The position numbers and the translations under genes are program-made. Under the pieces are notes generated by a model. It ran no database searches. It was not told where the DNA came from and saw only the letters and a program-made list of their open reading frames with translations. This document shows positions 43,711 to 54,200 of a stretch of 64,000 nucleotides of DNA, piece after piece; positions within the stretch are counted from its first letter, which is position 1, and each line of letters opens with the position of its first letter. Source of the stretch: Acidobacteriota bacterium (GTDB lineage Bacteria; Acidobacteriota; Blastocatellia; Pyrinomonadales; Pyrinomonadaceae); assembly GCA_019639175.1 (NCBI GenBank), contig JAHBSK010000007.1, positions 1 to 64,000 of the forward strand, read 5' to 3'.

Positions 43711-44197
43711 TAAATCAGGTAAGGGTTCGGGTACACGAAGAAAAGCCCGTGAATGCGCTCTGCAAATGCTGTTTGCGGCGGACGTTGAGCGAAGCGACCA
43801 GGCTTCGCTGACCGAGGACTATTGGAACGAACTCGGTGACGGAGAGCTAGACGACAGGTCACGCAAATTCGCGAACGACCTTGTGCTGGGCACGCTGAAA
43901 AATCTGTCGGTCATTGATGACCGCATTCGCACCCGAGCGGAACACTGGCGAATAGAACGAATGGCCATTGTGGACAGAAATGTCCTCCGTTTGTCCGTGT
44001 ATGAATTTTTGTTCGAGGACACGCCATCGACCGTGGTCATAAATGAGGCGCTGGAAATAACCCGCCGCTTTTCGACATTTGAGGCCACGCAGTTCATAAA
44101 CGGCATTCTGGATGCCATAAAACTTGACCTTGAAGCAGCAGACAGATCTGCACAGCCGGAAGAAGCGGGCAAGTCACATGCGTCGTCAAATTCCTAA
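43700..44197 (+). CDS. nusB: transcription antitermination protein NusB
   Basis: A 165-residue helical RNA-binding protein of the NusB family, which joins NusE in boxA-dependent antitermination of rRNA operons. Typical parts are the N-terminal TRRKARECALQMLFAADVE, the central ILRTRAEHWRIERMAIVDRN-like stretch and the end EALEITRRFSTFEATQFING. It starts inside the end of ribH (eleven-base overlap) and overlaps the next gene by twenty bases, implying tight translational coupling. Confidence 0.93.
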   Translation: MSFDKSGKGSGTRRKARECALQMLFAADVERSDQASLTEDYWNELGDGELDDRSRKFANDLVLGTLKNLSVIDDRIRTRAEHWRIERMAIVDRNVLRLSVYEFLFEDTPSTVVINEALEITRRFSTFEATQFINGILDAIKLDLEAADRSAQPEEAGKSHASSNS

Positions 44198-44852
44198 CTC
44201 CGTCCGCGGACGGTTCTTTCCTTTCTATTTTCCCCGGACGCTGTTTCCGTATCATCTTTTTGGCTTCGGAATAATATTCATCGGCGCTTTTTGTCTGACC
44301 TTGCCGAATGGAACCGCCGCACAGACACCTGTTTTTCCCGACAAGATACACGGTTACAAGGTGCATCGCGACCCCATCGCCCTGAACACGGGCAATGATC
44401 CGCAAAATGACGGCGGTGAGGATGCGTTCATAAAAATGTCGAGCCCCGAGCTGAAGAGCGTGGCACTGACCGGCATAACGTTCGAGCTGTCCGCTGAAAT
44501 TCTCTCTCCCCGGCAGAGCGCAAAGATCGATTTTCTGACGTTTCATGAAATGAGCGTGAACGGCGTTGCCGTTACGGTCGAAGATTATCGCCATCCGTTC
44601 CCGATAACGAGGAACGATCCGGCCACGCTGCCAAAACCTGCCGCGATCGTGCTGCCGACAGTGGGAATACTGCACGCTGCGTGGAAGGAAATGAGCGATT
44701 CGCAGGAAAAATGGCGGGTCACGGGCCGCGTGTTCGTCTTTGGCAGATTTCGCAAAATGGGCTTTTATCACAAACGCGTGATCCCCGTTGACATCGACCT
44801 GTTGATAGACAATCCGCTGATCGGAAAGCCGCCCGAGGAAACAGAGCCGTAA
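44178..44852 (+). CDS. membrane or secreted hypothetical protein
   Basis: A 224-residue protein with a long hydrophobic N-terminal segment (about 24-46, HLFGFGIIFIGAFCLTL) that acts as a signal or anchor and ends near GTAAQTP. The outer part is beta-rich with repeated strands (SVALTGITFELSAEI, MSVNGVAVTVEDY), suggesting an immunoglobulin- or LEA-like sandwich, but the family is not recognised. Start chosen at 44178, overlapping nusB; an upstream in-frame start at 44124 lies inside nusB. Confidence 0.5.
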   Translation: MRRQIPNSVRGRFFPFYFPRTLFPYHLFGFGIIFIGAFCLTLPNGTAAQTPVFPDKIHGYKVHRDPIALNTGNDPQNDGGEDAFIKMSSPELKSVALTGITFELSAEILSPRQSAKIDFLTFHEMSVNGVAVTVEDYRHPFPITRNDPATLPKPAAIVLPTVGILHAAWKEMSDSQEKWRVTGRVFVFGRFRKMGFYHKRVIPVDIDLLIDNPLIGKPPEETEP

Positions 44853-44940
44853 TGAACCGCCTGCCTTATCTTTTCCGCCGGTTTACGGTAAAATACCAAT
44901 CATAAGCATATATATGCGAACGAGGTTATAAACATCAGAC

Positions 44941-47900
44941 GTGAGCGACACCACCATAAATCTATCGGATTTCATTGAAGAACAGTTTGGCGCCAATGCC
45001 AGTTATGTTGAAGGGCTTTTGGCACGCTATCAGGCCGATCCGAATTCGGTCGATGAGACATGGCGTACATATTTTGCCGAAGCAATAGCGGAAAGGGCCG
45101 GCGGCCGGACAAGCACACCGGCTCCCGCACAGCAAAAACCGGCCGAAACAGCACCTAAGACCGAGCCGGCAAAAGCGGCACAGCCTTCGGCACCGGTTCC
45201 GGCGGGATCAGAGACAAAACCGATTATCGGCGCCTCGAAAAAGATCGTCGAGAACATGGAAATGAGCCTTACCGTCCCGACCGCGACCAGCGTCAGGAAC
45301 ATTCCGGTAAAGGTTCTGGAAGAAAATCGGCGAATAATAAACGAACATCTTCAGGCCGTAGGCCGCGGCAAGGTCTCATTCACGCACCTTATCGCCTGGG
45401 CGCTGATAAAGGCCGTAAAGGTGTATCCACAGATGAACAACAGCTTTGGTGTTGTGGATGGAACGCCTTCACGCGTTATTTCATCAGCGGTGAATCTTGG
45501 CATTGCCATCGACATCGAAAAGCGGGACGGTTCACGGAACCTTTTGGTGCCGAATATCAAAGGCACGGAATCAATGAACTTTGTCGAATTCTTTTTGGCG
45601 TATAACGACACCGTCAAAAAGGCACGCGACGGCAAACTGGAGATCGCCGATTTTCAGGGCACGACCGTATCGCTGACAAATCCCGGGACGATCGGAACCG
45701 TGGCGTCAAATCCGCGTTTGATGTCGGGACAGAGCGTGATAATCGCCACCGGAGCGATAGAGCATCCGGCGGAATATCAGTCAATGGCGCCTGCCACGCT
45801 GTCACAGCTTGGCATCAGCAAGACCGTCACCGTTACCAGCACATACGACCACCGCGTCATTCAGGGAGCCGAAAGCGGGCTGTTTTTGGCAAGGGTACAT
45901 CAACTGCTGACCGGCGAACACAATTTCTACGACGACATTTTTGAAGACCTTGAGATCAAATATCCTCCGCTTCGCGGCGCACAGGATCAGAACTCAAGCA
46001 TCTTTGGCCCGGACAACGTTGCCGAACACATAGAAAAACAGGCCAACGTCCTGCAGCTTATCAACGCATACCGCTCGCTTGGGCATTTGCTGGCAAACAT
46101 CGACCCGCTCAATATGACGCCGCATCACGCGGAAGAACTTGAACTGGAAAATTTTGGCCTGACCATCTGGGATCTTGACCGCGAGTTCATAACAGGCGGG
46201 CTTCACGGCGAAAAAACGGCGACGCTCCGCCGCATTCTGGAAATACTCCGCAAGGCGTATTGCGGCAAGGTCGGTATAGAATACCGCCATATTAAGAGCC
46301 GCCGCGAAAAAGACTGGATCAGGAACAAGATACGAGAGCATTTTGTTGACACTGCCCCGCTTGATAACAGCATCAAAAAGGAACTTCTTGAGAAACTGAT
46401 AGAAGCCGAACAGTTTGAACAATTTCTGCACAAGAAATTCCTCGGCCAAAAGCGATTCTCGCTTGAGGGCTGCGAAACTGTCATCCCGATGCTCGACCAG
46501 CTTGTCGAAACATCGTCGGAACGCGGCGTGGATGAGATATATATGGGCATGGCACATCGCGGCCGCCTGAACGTTCTCTCCAATATTGTCGGTGACGCCG
46601 CCTCGGGCGATATGGCGGAACGCATCTTCACGATATTTGAAGGAAGTTCGCATCCGAGCTTTCCCGCTGATGAAGGCGACGTGAAATATCACCAAGGCGC
46701 CGTCGGCAAACGCACGACCCGCGTCGGCAAGGACATACGCATCGAACTCGCCTGTAACCCCTCGCATCTTGAATTTGTAAATCCGGTCGTTGAGGGAATG
46801 GCACGCGCCAGACAGGACCAACTGCTCGAAGGCGATGAGGCGGACGCTTCTCGCCGCGATGCGGTGCATGACCGCATTTTGCCGGTGCTGCTTCACGGCG
46901 ACGCCGCCTTTGCAGGACAGGGCATCGTTATGGAAACGCTCCAGCTTGCCAGCCTTCGCGGCTATCGCACCGGCGGAACGATCCATATCGTCATCAATAA
47001 CCAGATCGGCTTTACGACCTCGCCCGAAGCAGGCCGCAGCTCGATCTATTCGACCGATGCCGCACAGATAACCCAGATACCGATCTTTCACATAAACGGG
47101 GACGACCCGGAAGCCGCCTATCGCGTGATACAGATCGCGCTCGATTATAGGCAGGAGTTCAACAAGGACGTTGTTATGGACCTTGTCGGCTTTAGACGCC
47201 TCGGCCATAACGAAGGCGACGAGCCAAGCTACACCCAGCCGCTGATGTATGCCCGCGTAAAGGCACATCCCGGCGTTCGCGACATCTATGCACGCCAGCT
47301 TGTCCGCGAGGGCGTCATCTCTGAGGAAGAACTTGCCCAAATGACCGGAAAGGTCGTTGAGAAATACGAAGGCATTCTGGAAAAGGCAAAGAACATTGCC
47401 TCCGGAAAGACCAAACGCACGGAAATGCCCGCGCCGATAGTGGAAGAAGACGGTTCGGCCGTGCTTGAAACCGGCGTTCCGGCGGAAACTCTGGGAAGCA
47501 TCGCCGAAAGCATAACGCTCATCCCCGAAGATTTCAGCATAAATCCCAAGATGGTCGGACAGCTTGGCCGCCGTGCAAAGATGGGAACAGGCGAGATACC
47601 GATGGATTGGGGATTTGCCGAGGCGATGGCTTTCGGTTCTCTGGTCAAGGACGGCATCCGCGTTCGCCTCAGCGGACAGGATTCGGGCCGCGGCACGTTC
47701 TCACAGCGGCACGCGATGATGTATGACACCAAGACCGGGGCCATCTGGTCGCCGCTTGGCGACATCCGCACCGAGGCAGATCCGCTTGCCCGGTTTCAGG
47801 TCTTTGACAGCTCGCTTTCAGAGAACGCGGTGCTCGGATATGAATACGGCTACTCTTTGGCTGCCAACGACTTTCTGGTAATGTGGGAAGCTCAGTTCGG

Positions 47901-48705
47901 CGATTTTTCTAACGGCGCGCAGGTCATCATAGACCAGTACATCTCAGCCTCAGAGGACAAATGGAAGGAACGCTGCCGCCTGGTAATGCTGCTCCCGCAC
48001 GGTTTTGAAGGCCAGGGGCCGGAACATTCGTCCGCCCGTCTCGAAAGATACCTTCAACTGTGTGCCGAGAACAATATGCAGGTCTGCAACCCGACAACGC
48101 CGTCACAGTATTTCCACATGCTGCGGCGACAGGTGATGCAGAGTGCCGTTCGTCCGCTGATAGTGATGACGCCAAAGAGCCTGCTCAGGCTTCCGGCGGC
48201 ATCGTCTTCCATCGAGGAGCTTGTTTCGGGCGGATTTCAGCCGGTCATTGACGACACGGCGGTCGAAGACCGTTCAAAGGTCAGGCGGATCGTCCTCTGT
48301 TCAGGAAAGGTCTTTTATGACCTTGAGGCCGCTCGGAAAGATGCGAATGACGGCAAAATCGCCATCGTTCGGCTTGAACAGTTCTATCCGTTCCCGGGCG
48401 AAAGGCTCACAGAGATAATTGCCTCATATCCTAATGCAAAACAGCTTTTCTGGGTACAGGAAGAACCGAAGAACATGGGCGGTTGGTCATTTATGGAACC
48501 GCGTTTGGAAGAGATAAAGCCGGACAACGTTGAGCTGCGATATGTCGGACGCGTTCCCTCCGCTTCGCCTGCGACCGGTTCCTATGCTATCCATGAATTG
48601 GAGCAAAAGGACATCATTGACCGTTCGCTGATAGCCGATTCTGATGAGATCTCGGCGGCCAGCGAGCCTGAGGTCTCGGAAAAGCTTGCTCCGGCAACGG
48701 CATAG
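44941..48705 (+). CDS. kgd: multifunctional 2-oxoglutarate dehydrogenase/decarboxylase (Kgd/OdhA type)
   Basis: A 1254-residue fusion starting with GTG. Order: an E1-type N-terminal peptide (about 1-40), a low-complexity Pro/Ala linker (about 55-95), an E2 acyltransferase domain with active-site His304 in TYDHRVIQGAESG, and a thiamine-diphosphate E1 domain with HRGRLNVLSNI and the GDAAFAGQG motif (Gly653-Asp654), as in mycobacterial Kgd. There is no lipoyl domain, so the lipoyl carrier must come from another protein. It links the citric acid cycle at 2-oxoglutarate. Confidence 0.94.
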   Translation: MSDTTINLSDFIEEQFGANASYVEGLLARYQADPNSVDETWRTYFAEAIAERAGGRTSTPAPAQQKPAETAPKTEPAKAAQPSAPVPAGSETKPIIGASKKIVENMEMSLTVPTATSVRNIPVKVLEENRRIINEHLQAVGRGKVSFTHLIAWALIKAVKVYPQMNNSFGVVDGTPSRVISSAVNLGIAIDIEKRDGSRNLLVPNIKGTESMNFVEFFLAYNDTVKKARDGKLEIADFQGTTVSLTNPGTIGTVASNPRLMSGQSVIIATGAIEHPAEYQSMAPATLSQLGISKTVTVTSTYDHRVIQGAESGLFLARVHQLLTGEHNFYDDIFEDLEIKYPPLRGAQDQNSSIFGPDNVAEHIEKQANVLQLINAYRSLGHLLANIDPLNMTPHHAEELELENFGLTIWDLDREFITGGLHGEKTATLRRILEILRKAYCGKVGIEYRHIKSRREKDWIRNKIREHFVDTAPLDNSIKKELLEKLIEAEQFEQFLHKKFLGQKRFSLEGCETVIPMLDQLVETSSERGVDEIYMGMAHRGRLNVLSNIVGDAASGDMAERIFTIFEGSSHPSFPADEGDVKYHQGAVGKRTTRVGKDIRIELACNPSHLEFVNPVVEGMARARQDQLLEGDEADASRRDAVHDRILPVLLHGDAAFAGQGIVMETLQLASLRGYRTGGTIHIVINNQIGFTTSPEAGRSSIYSTDAAQITQIPIFHINGDDPEAAYRVIQIALDYRQEFNKDVVMDLVGFRRLGHNEGDEPSYTQPLMYARVKAHPGVRDIYARQLVREGVISEEELAQMTGKVVEKYEGILEKAKNIASGKTKRTEMPAPIVEEDGSAVLETGVPAETLGSIAESITLIPEDFSINPKMVGQLGRRAKMGTGEIPMDWGFAEAMAFGSLVKDGIRVRLSGQDSGRGTFSQRHAMMYDTKTGAIWSPLGDIRTEADPLARFQVFDSSLSENAVLGYEYGYSLAANDFLVMWEAQFGDFSNGAQVIIDQYISASEDKWKERCRLVMLLPHGFEGQGPEHSSARLERYLQLCAENNMQVCNPTTPSQYFHMLRRQVMQSAVRPLIVMTPKSLLRLPAASSSIEELVSGGFQPVIDDTAVEDRSKVRRIVLCSGKVFYDLEAARKDANDGKIAIVRLEQFYPFPGERLTEIIASYPNAKQLFWVQEEPKNMGGWSFMEPRLEEIKPDNVELRYVGRVPSASPATGSYAIHELEQKDIIDRSLIADSDEISAASEPEVSEKLAPATA

Positions 48706-48725
48706 CACGCTGCATATATTTTTCT

Positions 48726-48764
48726 AAAAGGCGGGAACGGATCATTATCTTTTCCCGCTTTTTT
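48726..48764 (+). terminator. rho-independent terminator after kgd
   Basis: Stem GCGGGAA (48731-48737) with TTCCCGC (48752-48758), extended by A-T pairs, followed by six T residues. It separates kgd from the CapA gene 45 bases on. Confidence 0.85.
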
Positions 48765-48808
48765 GGACGGCACTGACCGCCCGAAACGGCATCTAACTGA
48801 CGGTATTT

Positions 48809-49948
48809 ATGAGAAACCAGAGCAAATTTTCCATCTTTCTCGCCTTTGCCCTTACCTTTATGGTGATGGGCTGCGGCTCAAGCGAAAGCATCGCCATTGA
48901 ACCAATGCCGTTTGCGGACGTTTCGGTTACGCCGACACCAGTGCCTGAGAAAGACCCTGATCTGATATACATAGCGGCGGTCGGCGACATCATGCTCGGC
49001 TCGCCGTTCCCGAACGATACACGGATGCCGCCAAATGACGGTGCGGATATTTTAGCCGCTGTCGCTCCGATACTGTCCGCCGCCGACATTGCGTTCGGAA
49101 ATCTGGAAGGCCCGATGGTTGACAGCGGCGAATCGACAAAATGCCGTCCGCCAAAGCCCGGACAGCCTATCCGTTGCTTTGCATTCAGAATGCCGACCCG
49201 CTACGGAACATACTTGAAGGAAGCAGGTTTTGACGTGCTTTCGCTGGCAAATAATCACGCACTGGATTTTGGCACGGCCGGTTCCGCAAGTACCCGCCGC
49301 ACTTTGGACGAACTCGGCATAAAACATGCCGGCAGCGATAAGCTGCAGCATTCAACGGCCTATCTTGAGGTCAGGGGAAAGACCGTCGCGTTCATCGGGT
49401 TTGCCCACAACGCCGTCGTCCCGAACGTCAATGACCTCGTCACCGCCCGCCGCCTTGTGGCCGAAGCGGACAAAAAGGCCGACATCGTCGTCGTGTCATT
49501 TCACGGCGGGGCCGAAGGTATCGGCAACCAGAACGTCCCTCAAAAGACAGAACTTTATCTTGGTGAAAAACGCGGAAATCTGCCGCTCTTTTCGCGGACG
49601 GTAATAGACGCCGGAGCCGACCTGGTGCTGGGCCACGGACCTCATGTCCTTCGCGGCATTGAAATGTACAAGGGGCGTCTGATCGCTTATTCGCTCGGCA
49701 ATTTTGCTACATACGGCTGGTTTCGCCTTGAAGCCGAAACGGCGCTGACCGCGATACTTGAAGTGGAACTGGACGGCGAGGGCAAATTCGTCGGCGGCAG
49801 GATACATTCGGGAAAGCAGGAAGGCCGCGGCATTCCCGTTCTTGACCGCTCCGGCGAGGCGATAATGAAGATCAGATCGCTTTCAAATGCCGATTTTCCC
49901 GCAACAGCGCCCAACATAGCCGATGACGGAACGATCACGGTGAAATGA
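48809..49948 (+). CDS. CapA family lipoprotein (poly-gamma-glutamate synthesis-like)
   Basis: A 379-residue metallophosphatase-fold protein of the CapA family. Its N-terminus is a lipoprotein signal ending in MVMGC with lipidation Cys22, followed by a Pro/Thr linker. Typical motifs are VGDIMLGSPF, the metal-site DIAFGNLEGPM, LSLANNHALDFG, VVSFHGGAEG and LGHGPHVLRGIEM. In Bacillus CapA helps export poly-gamma-glutamate, but many homologues have no proven role. It is attached to the cell surface, with no other capsule genes nearby. Confidence 0.88.
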   Translation: MRNQSKFSIFLAFALTFMVMGCGSSESIAIEPMPFADVSVTPTPVPEKDPDLIYIAAVGDIMLGSPFPNDTRMPPNDGADILAAVAPILSAADIAFGNLEGPMVDSGESTKCRPPKPGQPIRCFAFRMPTRYGTYLKEAGFDVLSLANNHALDFGTAGSASTRRTLDELGIKHAGSDKLQHSTAYLEVRGKTVAFIGFAHNAVVPNVNDLVTARRLVAEADKKADIVVVSFHGGAEGIGNQNVPQKTELYLGEKRGNLPLFSRTVIDAGADLVLGHGPHVLRGIEMYKGRLIAYSLGNFATYGWFRLEAETALTAILEVELDGEGKFVGGRIHSGKQEGRGIPVLDRSGEAIMKIRSLSNADFPATAPNIADDGTITVK

Positions 49949-49988
49949 CCGGACAGAGACGGTTTTTATCTCGGATTACGCGATAGAC

Positions 49989-50018
49989 GTTTTCTTCTTA
50001 TTTCTTCCTTTGCGTAAC
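49989..50018. repeat. 30-base direct repeat (copy 1)
   Basis: The sequence GTTTTCTTCTTATTTCTTCC followed by TTTGCGTAAC recurs at 59688-59717 with a single change (TTTGTGTAAC). It lies downstream of the CapA gene in a 450-base gap without protein genes. It may be the end of a dispersed element. Confidence 0.55.
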
Positions 50019-50062
50019 TTAGAGCCTTCGCGCCGTCGCAGGCTTTTGAAAAAAACGGACTC

Positions 50063-50231
50063 GGCTGTGCCGCATTGCACTGCGGTCGGAGCTATGCCCG
50101 ACCGTAAACTTTGCTCATTATTTGAAGGAGGCTGCGCCTCTATCCAACAGATCGGAGGCACAGCCTCAAAAGACCTTTATGAAGCGTGACGGTCGGGCGC
50201 AGCACCGACCGCAATGCGTGATGGCACAGCC
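50063..50231. repeat. compound nested inverted repeat
   Basis: Outer imperfect arms of 42 bases (50063-50104 and 50190-50231, beginning GGCTGTGCC and ending GGCACAGCC) enclose inner 13-base arms GAGGCTGCGCCTC (50128-50140) and GAGGCACAGCCTC (50155-50167). The whole can fold into a large cruciform with nested hairpins. It fills most of the intergenic space between the CapA gene and the next secreted protein gene and has no coding capacity. Confidence 0.75.
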
Positions 50232-50396
50232 CCGACATAAGTTTTTTCAAAGGAATACTGATGATCTGCCAGCCAGCCATACATCCAACTTGTAAACGCT
50301 CTAACGCTTAATGTGGTTTATATCTCCGAACCGGAAAACCAGGCAATATCTTCTGTATATTCCGTATAAACTCTGTGTACTCTGTGGCTAAAAAGG

Positions 50397-51122
50397 TTAT
50401 TTTTTCTTCTTTTCGAGTTGTTTGACGATCCTTACAGCGCGGTTGCGGGCCATCAGCGGCAGCCGTTCGTCATTGCTCAGTTCATTGAGGAACGGGATGA
50501 GGCCGTCCGTATCGGCGACCTGGTCACGGCCCACCATCTGCTCCAGCCTTTCCATCAGTTTCGGCGATTCCAGAGGCTGATTTTCACGTGACAGATTGAT
50601 GTCGAACTTCCATATATAAAGGTTCGATACTCTGCGGTATTCCTCGACAAGCTGTCTCGCAAGTTTGTTCGTCGTCCAGTTGTATTTTGCGGTGCGTTTC
50701 CGTTCGCCCTGCTCGACGGTGACGGACGACGTGCCTAGATGCGAGTAATCCTTTTCGTATTGATAATCCTCGGACGAGTTCAAAAAATCCATATCGCGAA
50801 GCACCGCTCTGATCCGTTCCAGCGTTGCTTCGCTCAAACTGATCGGGTCCTCCAGCGGTTCGTCATAGCTTCTCTTGAAAAATGTGATGGTTCCCTTTCC
50901 GCCGTCATTGTGGCTGATGACAACGCGGGAGATCACAAAATCCGGCTGGCTGAACTCATAACGGTATGTCGTACCGTTCCCGGCCGGTTCCGTGTTCGGG
51001 GTTGATTCCACGGCCTTTTGAGGCTCGGCGGCTCTTTGGTTCTTTTTTGTCTGCGCCGAGGCAAAAGCGGAAAACGCCGTCACCGCAAGCATCAATACTA
51101 TAAGGCTGTTTACAGATCTCAT
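50397..51122 (-). CDS. secreted hypothetical protein
   Basis: About 241 residues with a signal peptide (about 1-25, ending ASAQ). The mature part has strands in FVISRVVISHNDGGKGTITF, a polar helix region (SLSEATLERIRAVLRDMDFL) and a Lys-rich C-terminus, with no known family. An in-frame upstream ATG gives four further residues. The gene lies downstream of smc on the same strand. Function unknown. Confidence 0.55.
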   Translation of the reverse strand: MRSVNSLIVLMLAVTAFSAFASAQTKKNQRAAEPQKAVESTPNTEPAGNGTTYRYEFSQPDFVISRVVISHNDGGKGTITFFKRSYDEPLEDPISLSEATLERIRAVLRDMDFLNSSEDYQYEKDYSHLGTSSVTVEQGERKRTAKYNWTTNKLARQLVEEYRRVSNLYIWKFDINLSRENQPLESPKLMERLEQMVGRDQVADTDGLIPFLNELSNDERLPLMARNRAVRIVKQLEKKKK

Positions 51123-51227
51123 CTTAGCGAACATAAAAATCGGCCTTGCGGCAAATCGTTAATTGTATAACAAAATACCGTTGTTTGATGAGAAAATTGT
51201 ATGAAAAGTTCGTAATATCCCGTGCGG

Positions 51228-54200
51228 CTATTCAAATTTCACCGAAACCACCTTTGAAACGCCCGCTTCCTGCATTGTCACGCCATAGAGCGCGCGGGCC
51301 GCTTCCATTGTGCGTTTGTTGTGGGTGATGACGATGAACTGGGTCTTTTCCGCCATGGTCGCGATCTGATCGACAAAGCGTCCGACGTTGGCTTCGTCAA
51401 GCGGGGCATCGACCTCGTCCAGCAGACAGAAGGGCGACGGGCGATATTTGAAAATGGCAAGGACAAGGGCGATGGCGGTCATCGCCTTTTCTCCGCCGGA
51501 AAGAAGCAGGATATTTTGAAGCCGTTTTCCGGGCGGTTGTGCGACGACCTCGATGCCCGCCTCAAGGATGTCTTCGGATTCGAGCAGCGTCATCTCACCG
51601 CGACCGCCGCCGAAAAGCTCCTGAAAGAACGTGCTGAAATTGGCGTTTATCGCCTCGAACGCGTTCTTGAAGCGTTCGCGCGAACGCTCCTTTATCTCAC
51701 GGAGAGCTTCTTCCGCAGAGGCAATGCTCTCAATGATGTCCTGCCGCTGTGATGTAAGGAAAAGCAGCCGCTCCTCGGCCTCTGCCAACTCCTCGACCGC
51801 AAGCATATTTATCGCTCCAAAGCCTTCGAGCCGTTCGCGGAGCGATTCGACATGCTCTCTTGATCCCTCAAGCTGAAAATCTTCGGGCAGTTCCTCAGCC
51901 TTCATCAATTCGCTCAGGCTTGTGTTCAATTCCTGGGCGCAGTTTTCATGAATATTGCGAAGATGGGTCGTCGCCTCAGCCTGTCTTACCTCAAAGGCCC
52001 CCCGCTCGTTCATCGCTTCAACGGCCAGACGGTTGAGGTTGCCCAGTTCACCGCTGGCGGTGTCCGCTGCTTCACGTTCGGCCGTAACTGCCATGATCGC
52101 CGCGTCAACCTCGGCCTTTTCGCGTTCCAGATCCGCTCCGGCACCTGATATGCGTTCGGAAATTTCGGAGACCGATCCGGTCAGTTCCACTATCTTTTGC
52201 TCGGTCGCGGCGAGTTCTGCCTTGAGAACACCGATCCGCATCTCGACCTCTTTCTGCTCAGACTCGATCCGTTTCAGGGCGGAGTGAACCGCTCGTCTGC
52301 GTTCGCTTGAGGTCGCCGCCATCGTCCGTTTTTCATTGAGCGCGGAATTTTCCATATCCGCGCGTTCGCGGGCGGCGGCCAGTTCACCGGCTATGCGGTC
52401 AAGCTCCGCTTGCGAACCTTCGCTCTGTTCGGCGGCATTGCGACGGCTTTCCCTCGCTTCCTCGATCTTGCGGCCGACCTCCGTCATTTCACCGGCAAGC
52501 TGTTCTATCTCATCGGCGACGACCTTTCGGTGACGCTCGGCACGCTCGATGTCCTGCTTCAGGTTCTTTTCCTGCAGGTCCAAAGAAAGCAGATGCCGTT
52601 CCACCTTGATAATGAGCGACTGAAGATCAACTGCCTTTTCCTCGACCACGGACAAAGCCTCGCTCTCCCTCAAAACAACCTGTTCGGCGGCGGCAACATC
52701 CTTTGCCAGCATCGCTTCCGCTTTTGAAAGGCCGGAAAGCTCCCGCTTGAATGCCAGCAGCGAATCGTCTTTTCCGCTGTCAGTTTCGCGGCTGCTGATG
52801 AACAGGCCGCCGCCGACCAGCATCTCGCCGTTGGCCCCGACAACGATCTTGTTTTCGTCCGCGTCAACCGAGTCCCTCAGTTCTTCGACAAGAACGGCTG
52901 CCATTTCACGCGGAAATGCCCGGCGCAGAACGCCTGCCATTTCAGGCGAGGCTCCCAACGCATCGCCTATCGTTGCAGGCAGAACGCCGTTCTCGTGTCC
53001 GTTCGATGCCGCCTTCACATTAGGAGCGATCAGCACAGACACGCGCCCGATCCGGTTCTGACGAAGCCAAGACGAGACCTTGCGGGCATCCGCCAGATCT
53101 TTGACCAGCACCGTTTGCAGATATTGCCCGAAAACGCTCTCAACGGCCTTTTCGGCACGTTCGCTGACCGAGATGAAATCCGCCAGAACGCCTATCGGAC
53201 GGACGCCGATCGCTGCCTGTTCACCAAAAATACGCTGTATCTGCGGCGCGTAAACGGCTCGTTTCTCTTCCAGTTCGCGGAGCGTTTCAAGGCGGTTGAG
53301 CGTCCGTGAATGCTCATTTTGAGCGGCACGGAATGTTTCCTCGGCCGTTCGCAGCTTTTCCCGCGACTCCGATACGGCGGCAACTATCTGCTGCTTTTCG
53401 GTGTTGTAGGCGTCAAGGCGTTCGCGTTCTGCCGCAAGTTCGCCACCGACCTTTTCGGCATCGGCCACGTGTTCGGCATAGGTCTCTTCGGCCCGCATCG
53501 CCTCATTTTTCAGACCGTTGGAACGTTCGGTCATGCGTTCCAGGTTAAAGGCAAGCTGGCGGGCGATCTCGTCAAATCTTTCGACCGCGGCGGTGTGACG
53601 CATAAGCTCTGAGCGGCGGCCGTCCATTTCGGCCTCGATCCGGCGGACATCGTCCAGCTTTGCGTTGTAATGCTTTTCTGCCTCGACCAATATCAGCCGC
53701 GACGCATCCGCTTCGGAGCTTTCCTTCTGCTCTTCTTCCGACAGCCTTTCATGCTCTGACGCCGCAAGCTGCAGGCGTTCCTCAGCCGCAGAAATATCGC
53801 CGACCAGCCTCTCACCGCGAGCTTTCAACTCAACTATCTGCTGGGATTGATAACGATGCTCGCGTTCGGTGCGGTCGCGCTCCAATTCATTGTCGGCATG
53901 CTTTTGCCGGATGGCTGACAGAGCTTCTTCCGCTGAGCGGGCAGCGGCGGTCGCGGTGCGAAAGACCTCTTCCTGTGCGGAAACCTTTTCTGCCAGGTCG
54001 CGCTCCAGGGTTCTGGCGCTTTCAAGCTGTGTCCCGAGTTCTTCGATCAGTAACGAGAAATGCTTGCCCTCGGCTACGAAAAGCTTTCGCAAAAGGACGC
54101 GGAAATCTTCCTGCAAGGCAATGTACCGGCGGGTTTTTGCGGCCTGGCGGCGAAGCGAATTTGCCTGTTTGTCGATCTCGGAAACGATGTCGGAAATGCG

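Noticed and set aside
45994..47340. Open frame of 448 codons on the minus strand
   Set aside because: It is antisense to the conserved Kgd coding region and shows no family features; a GC-skewed coding strand produces such frames.
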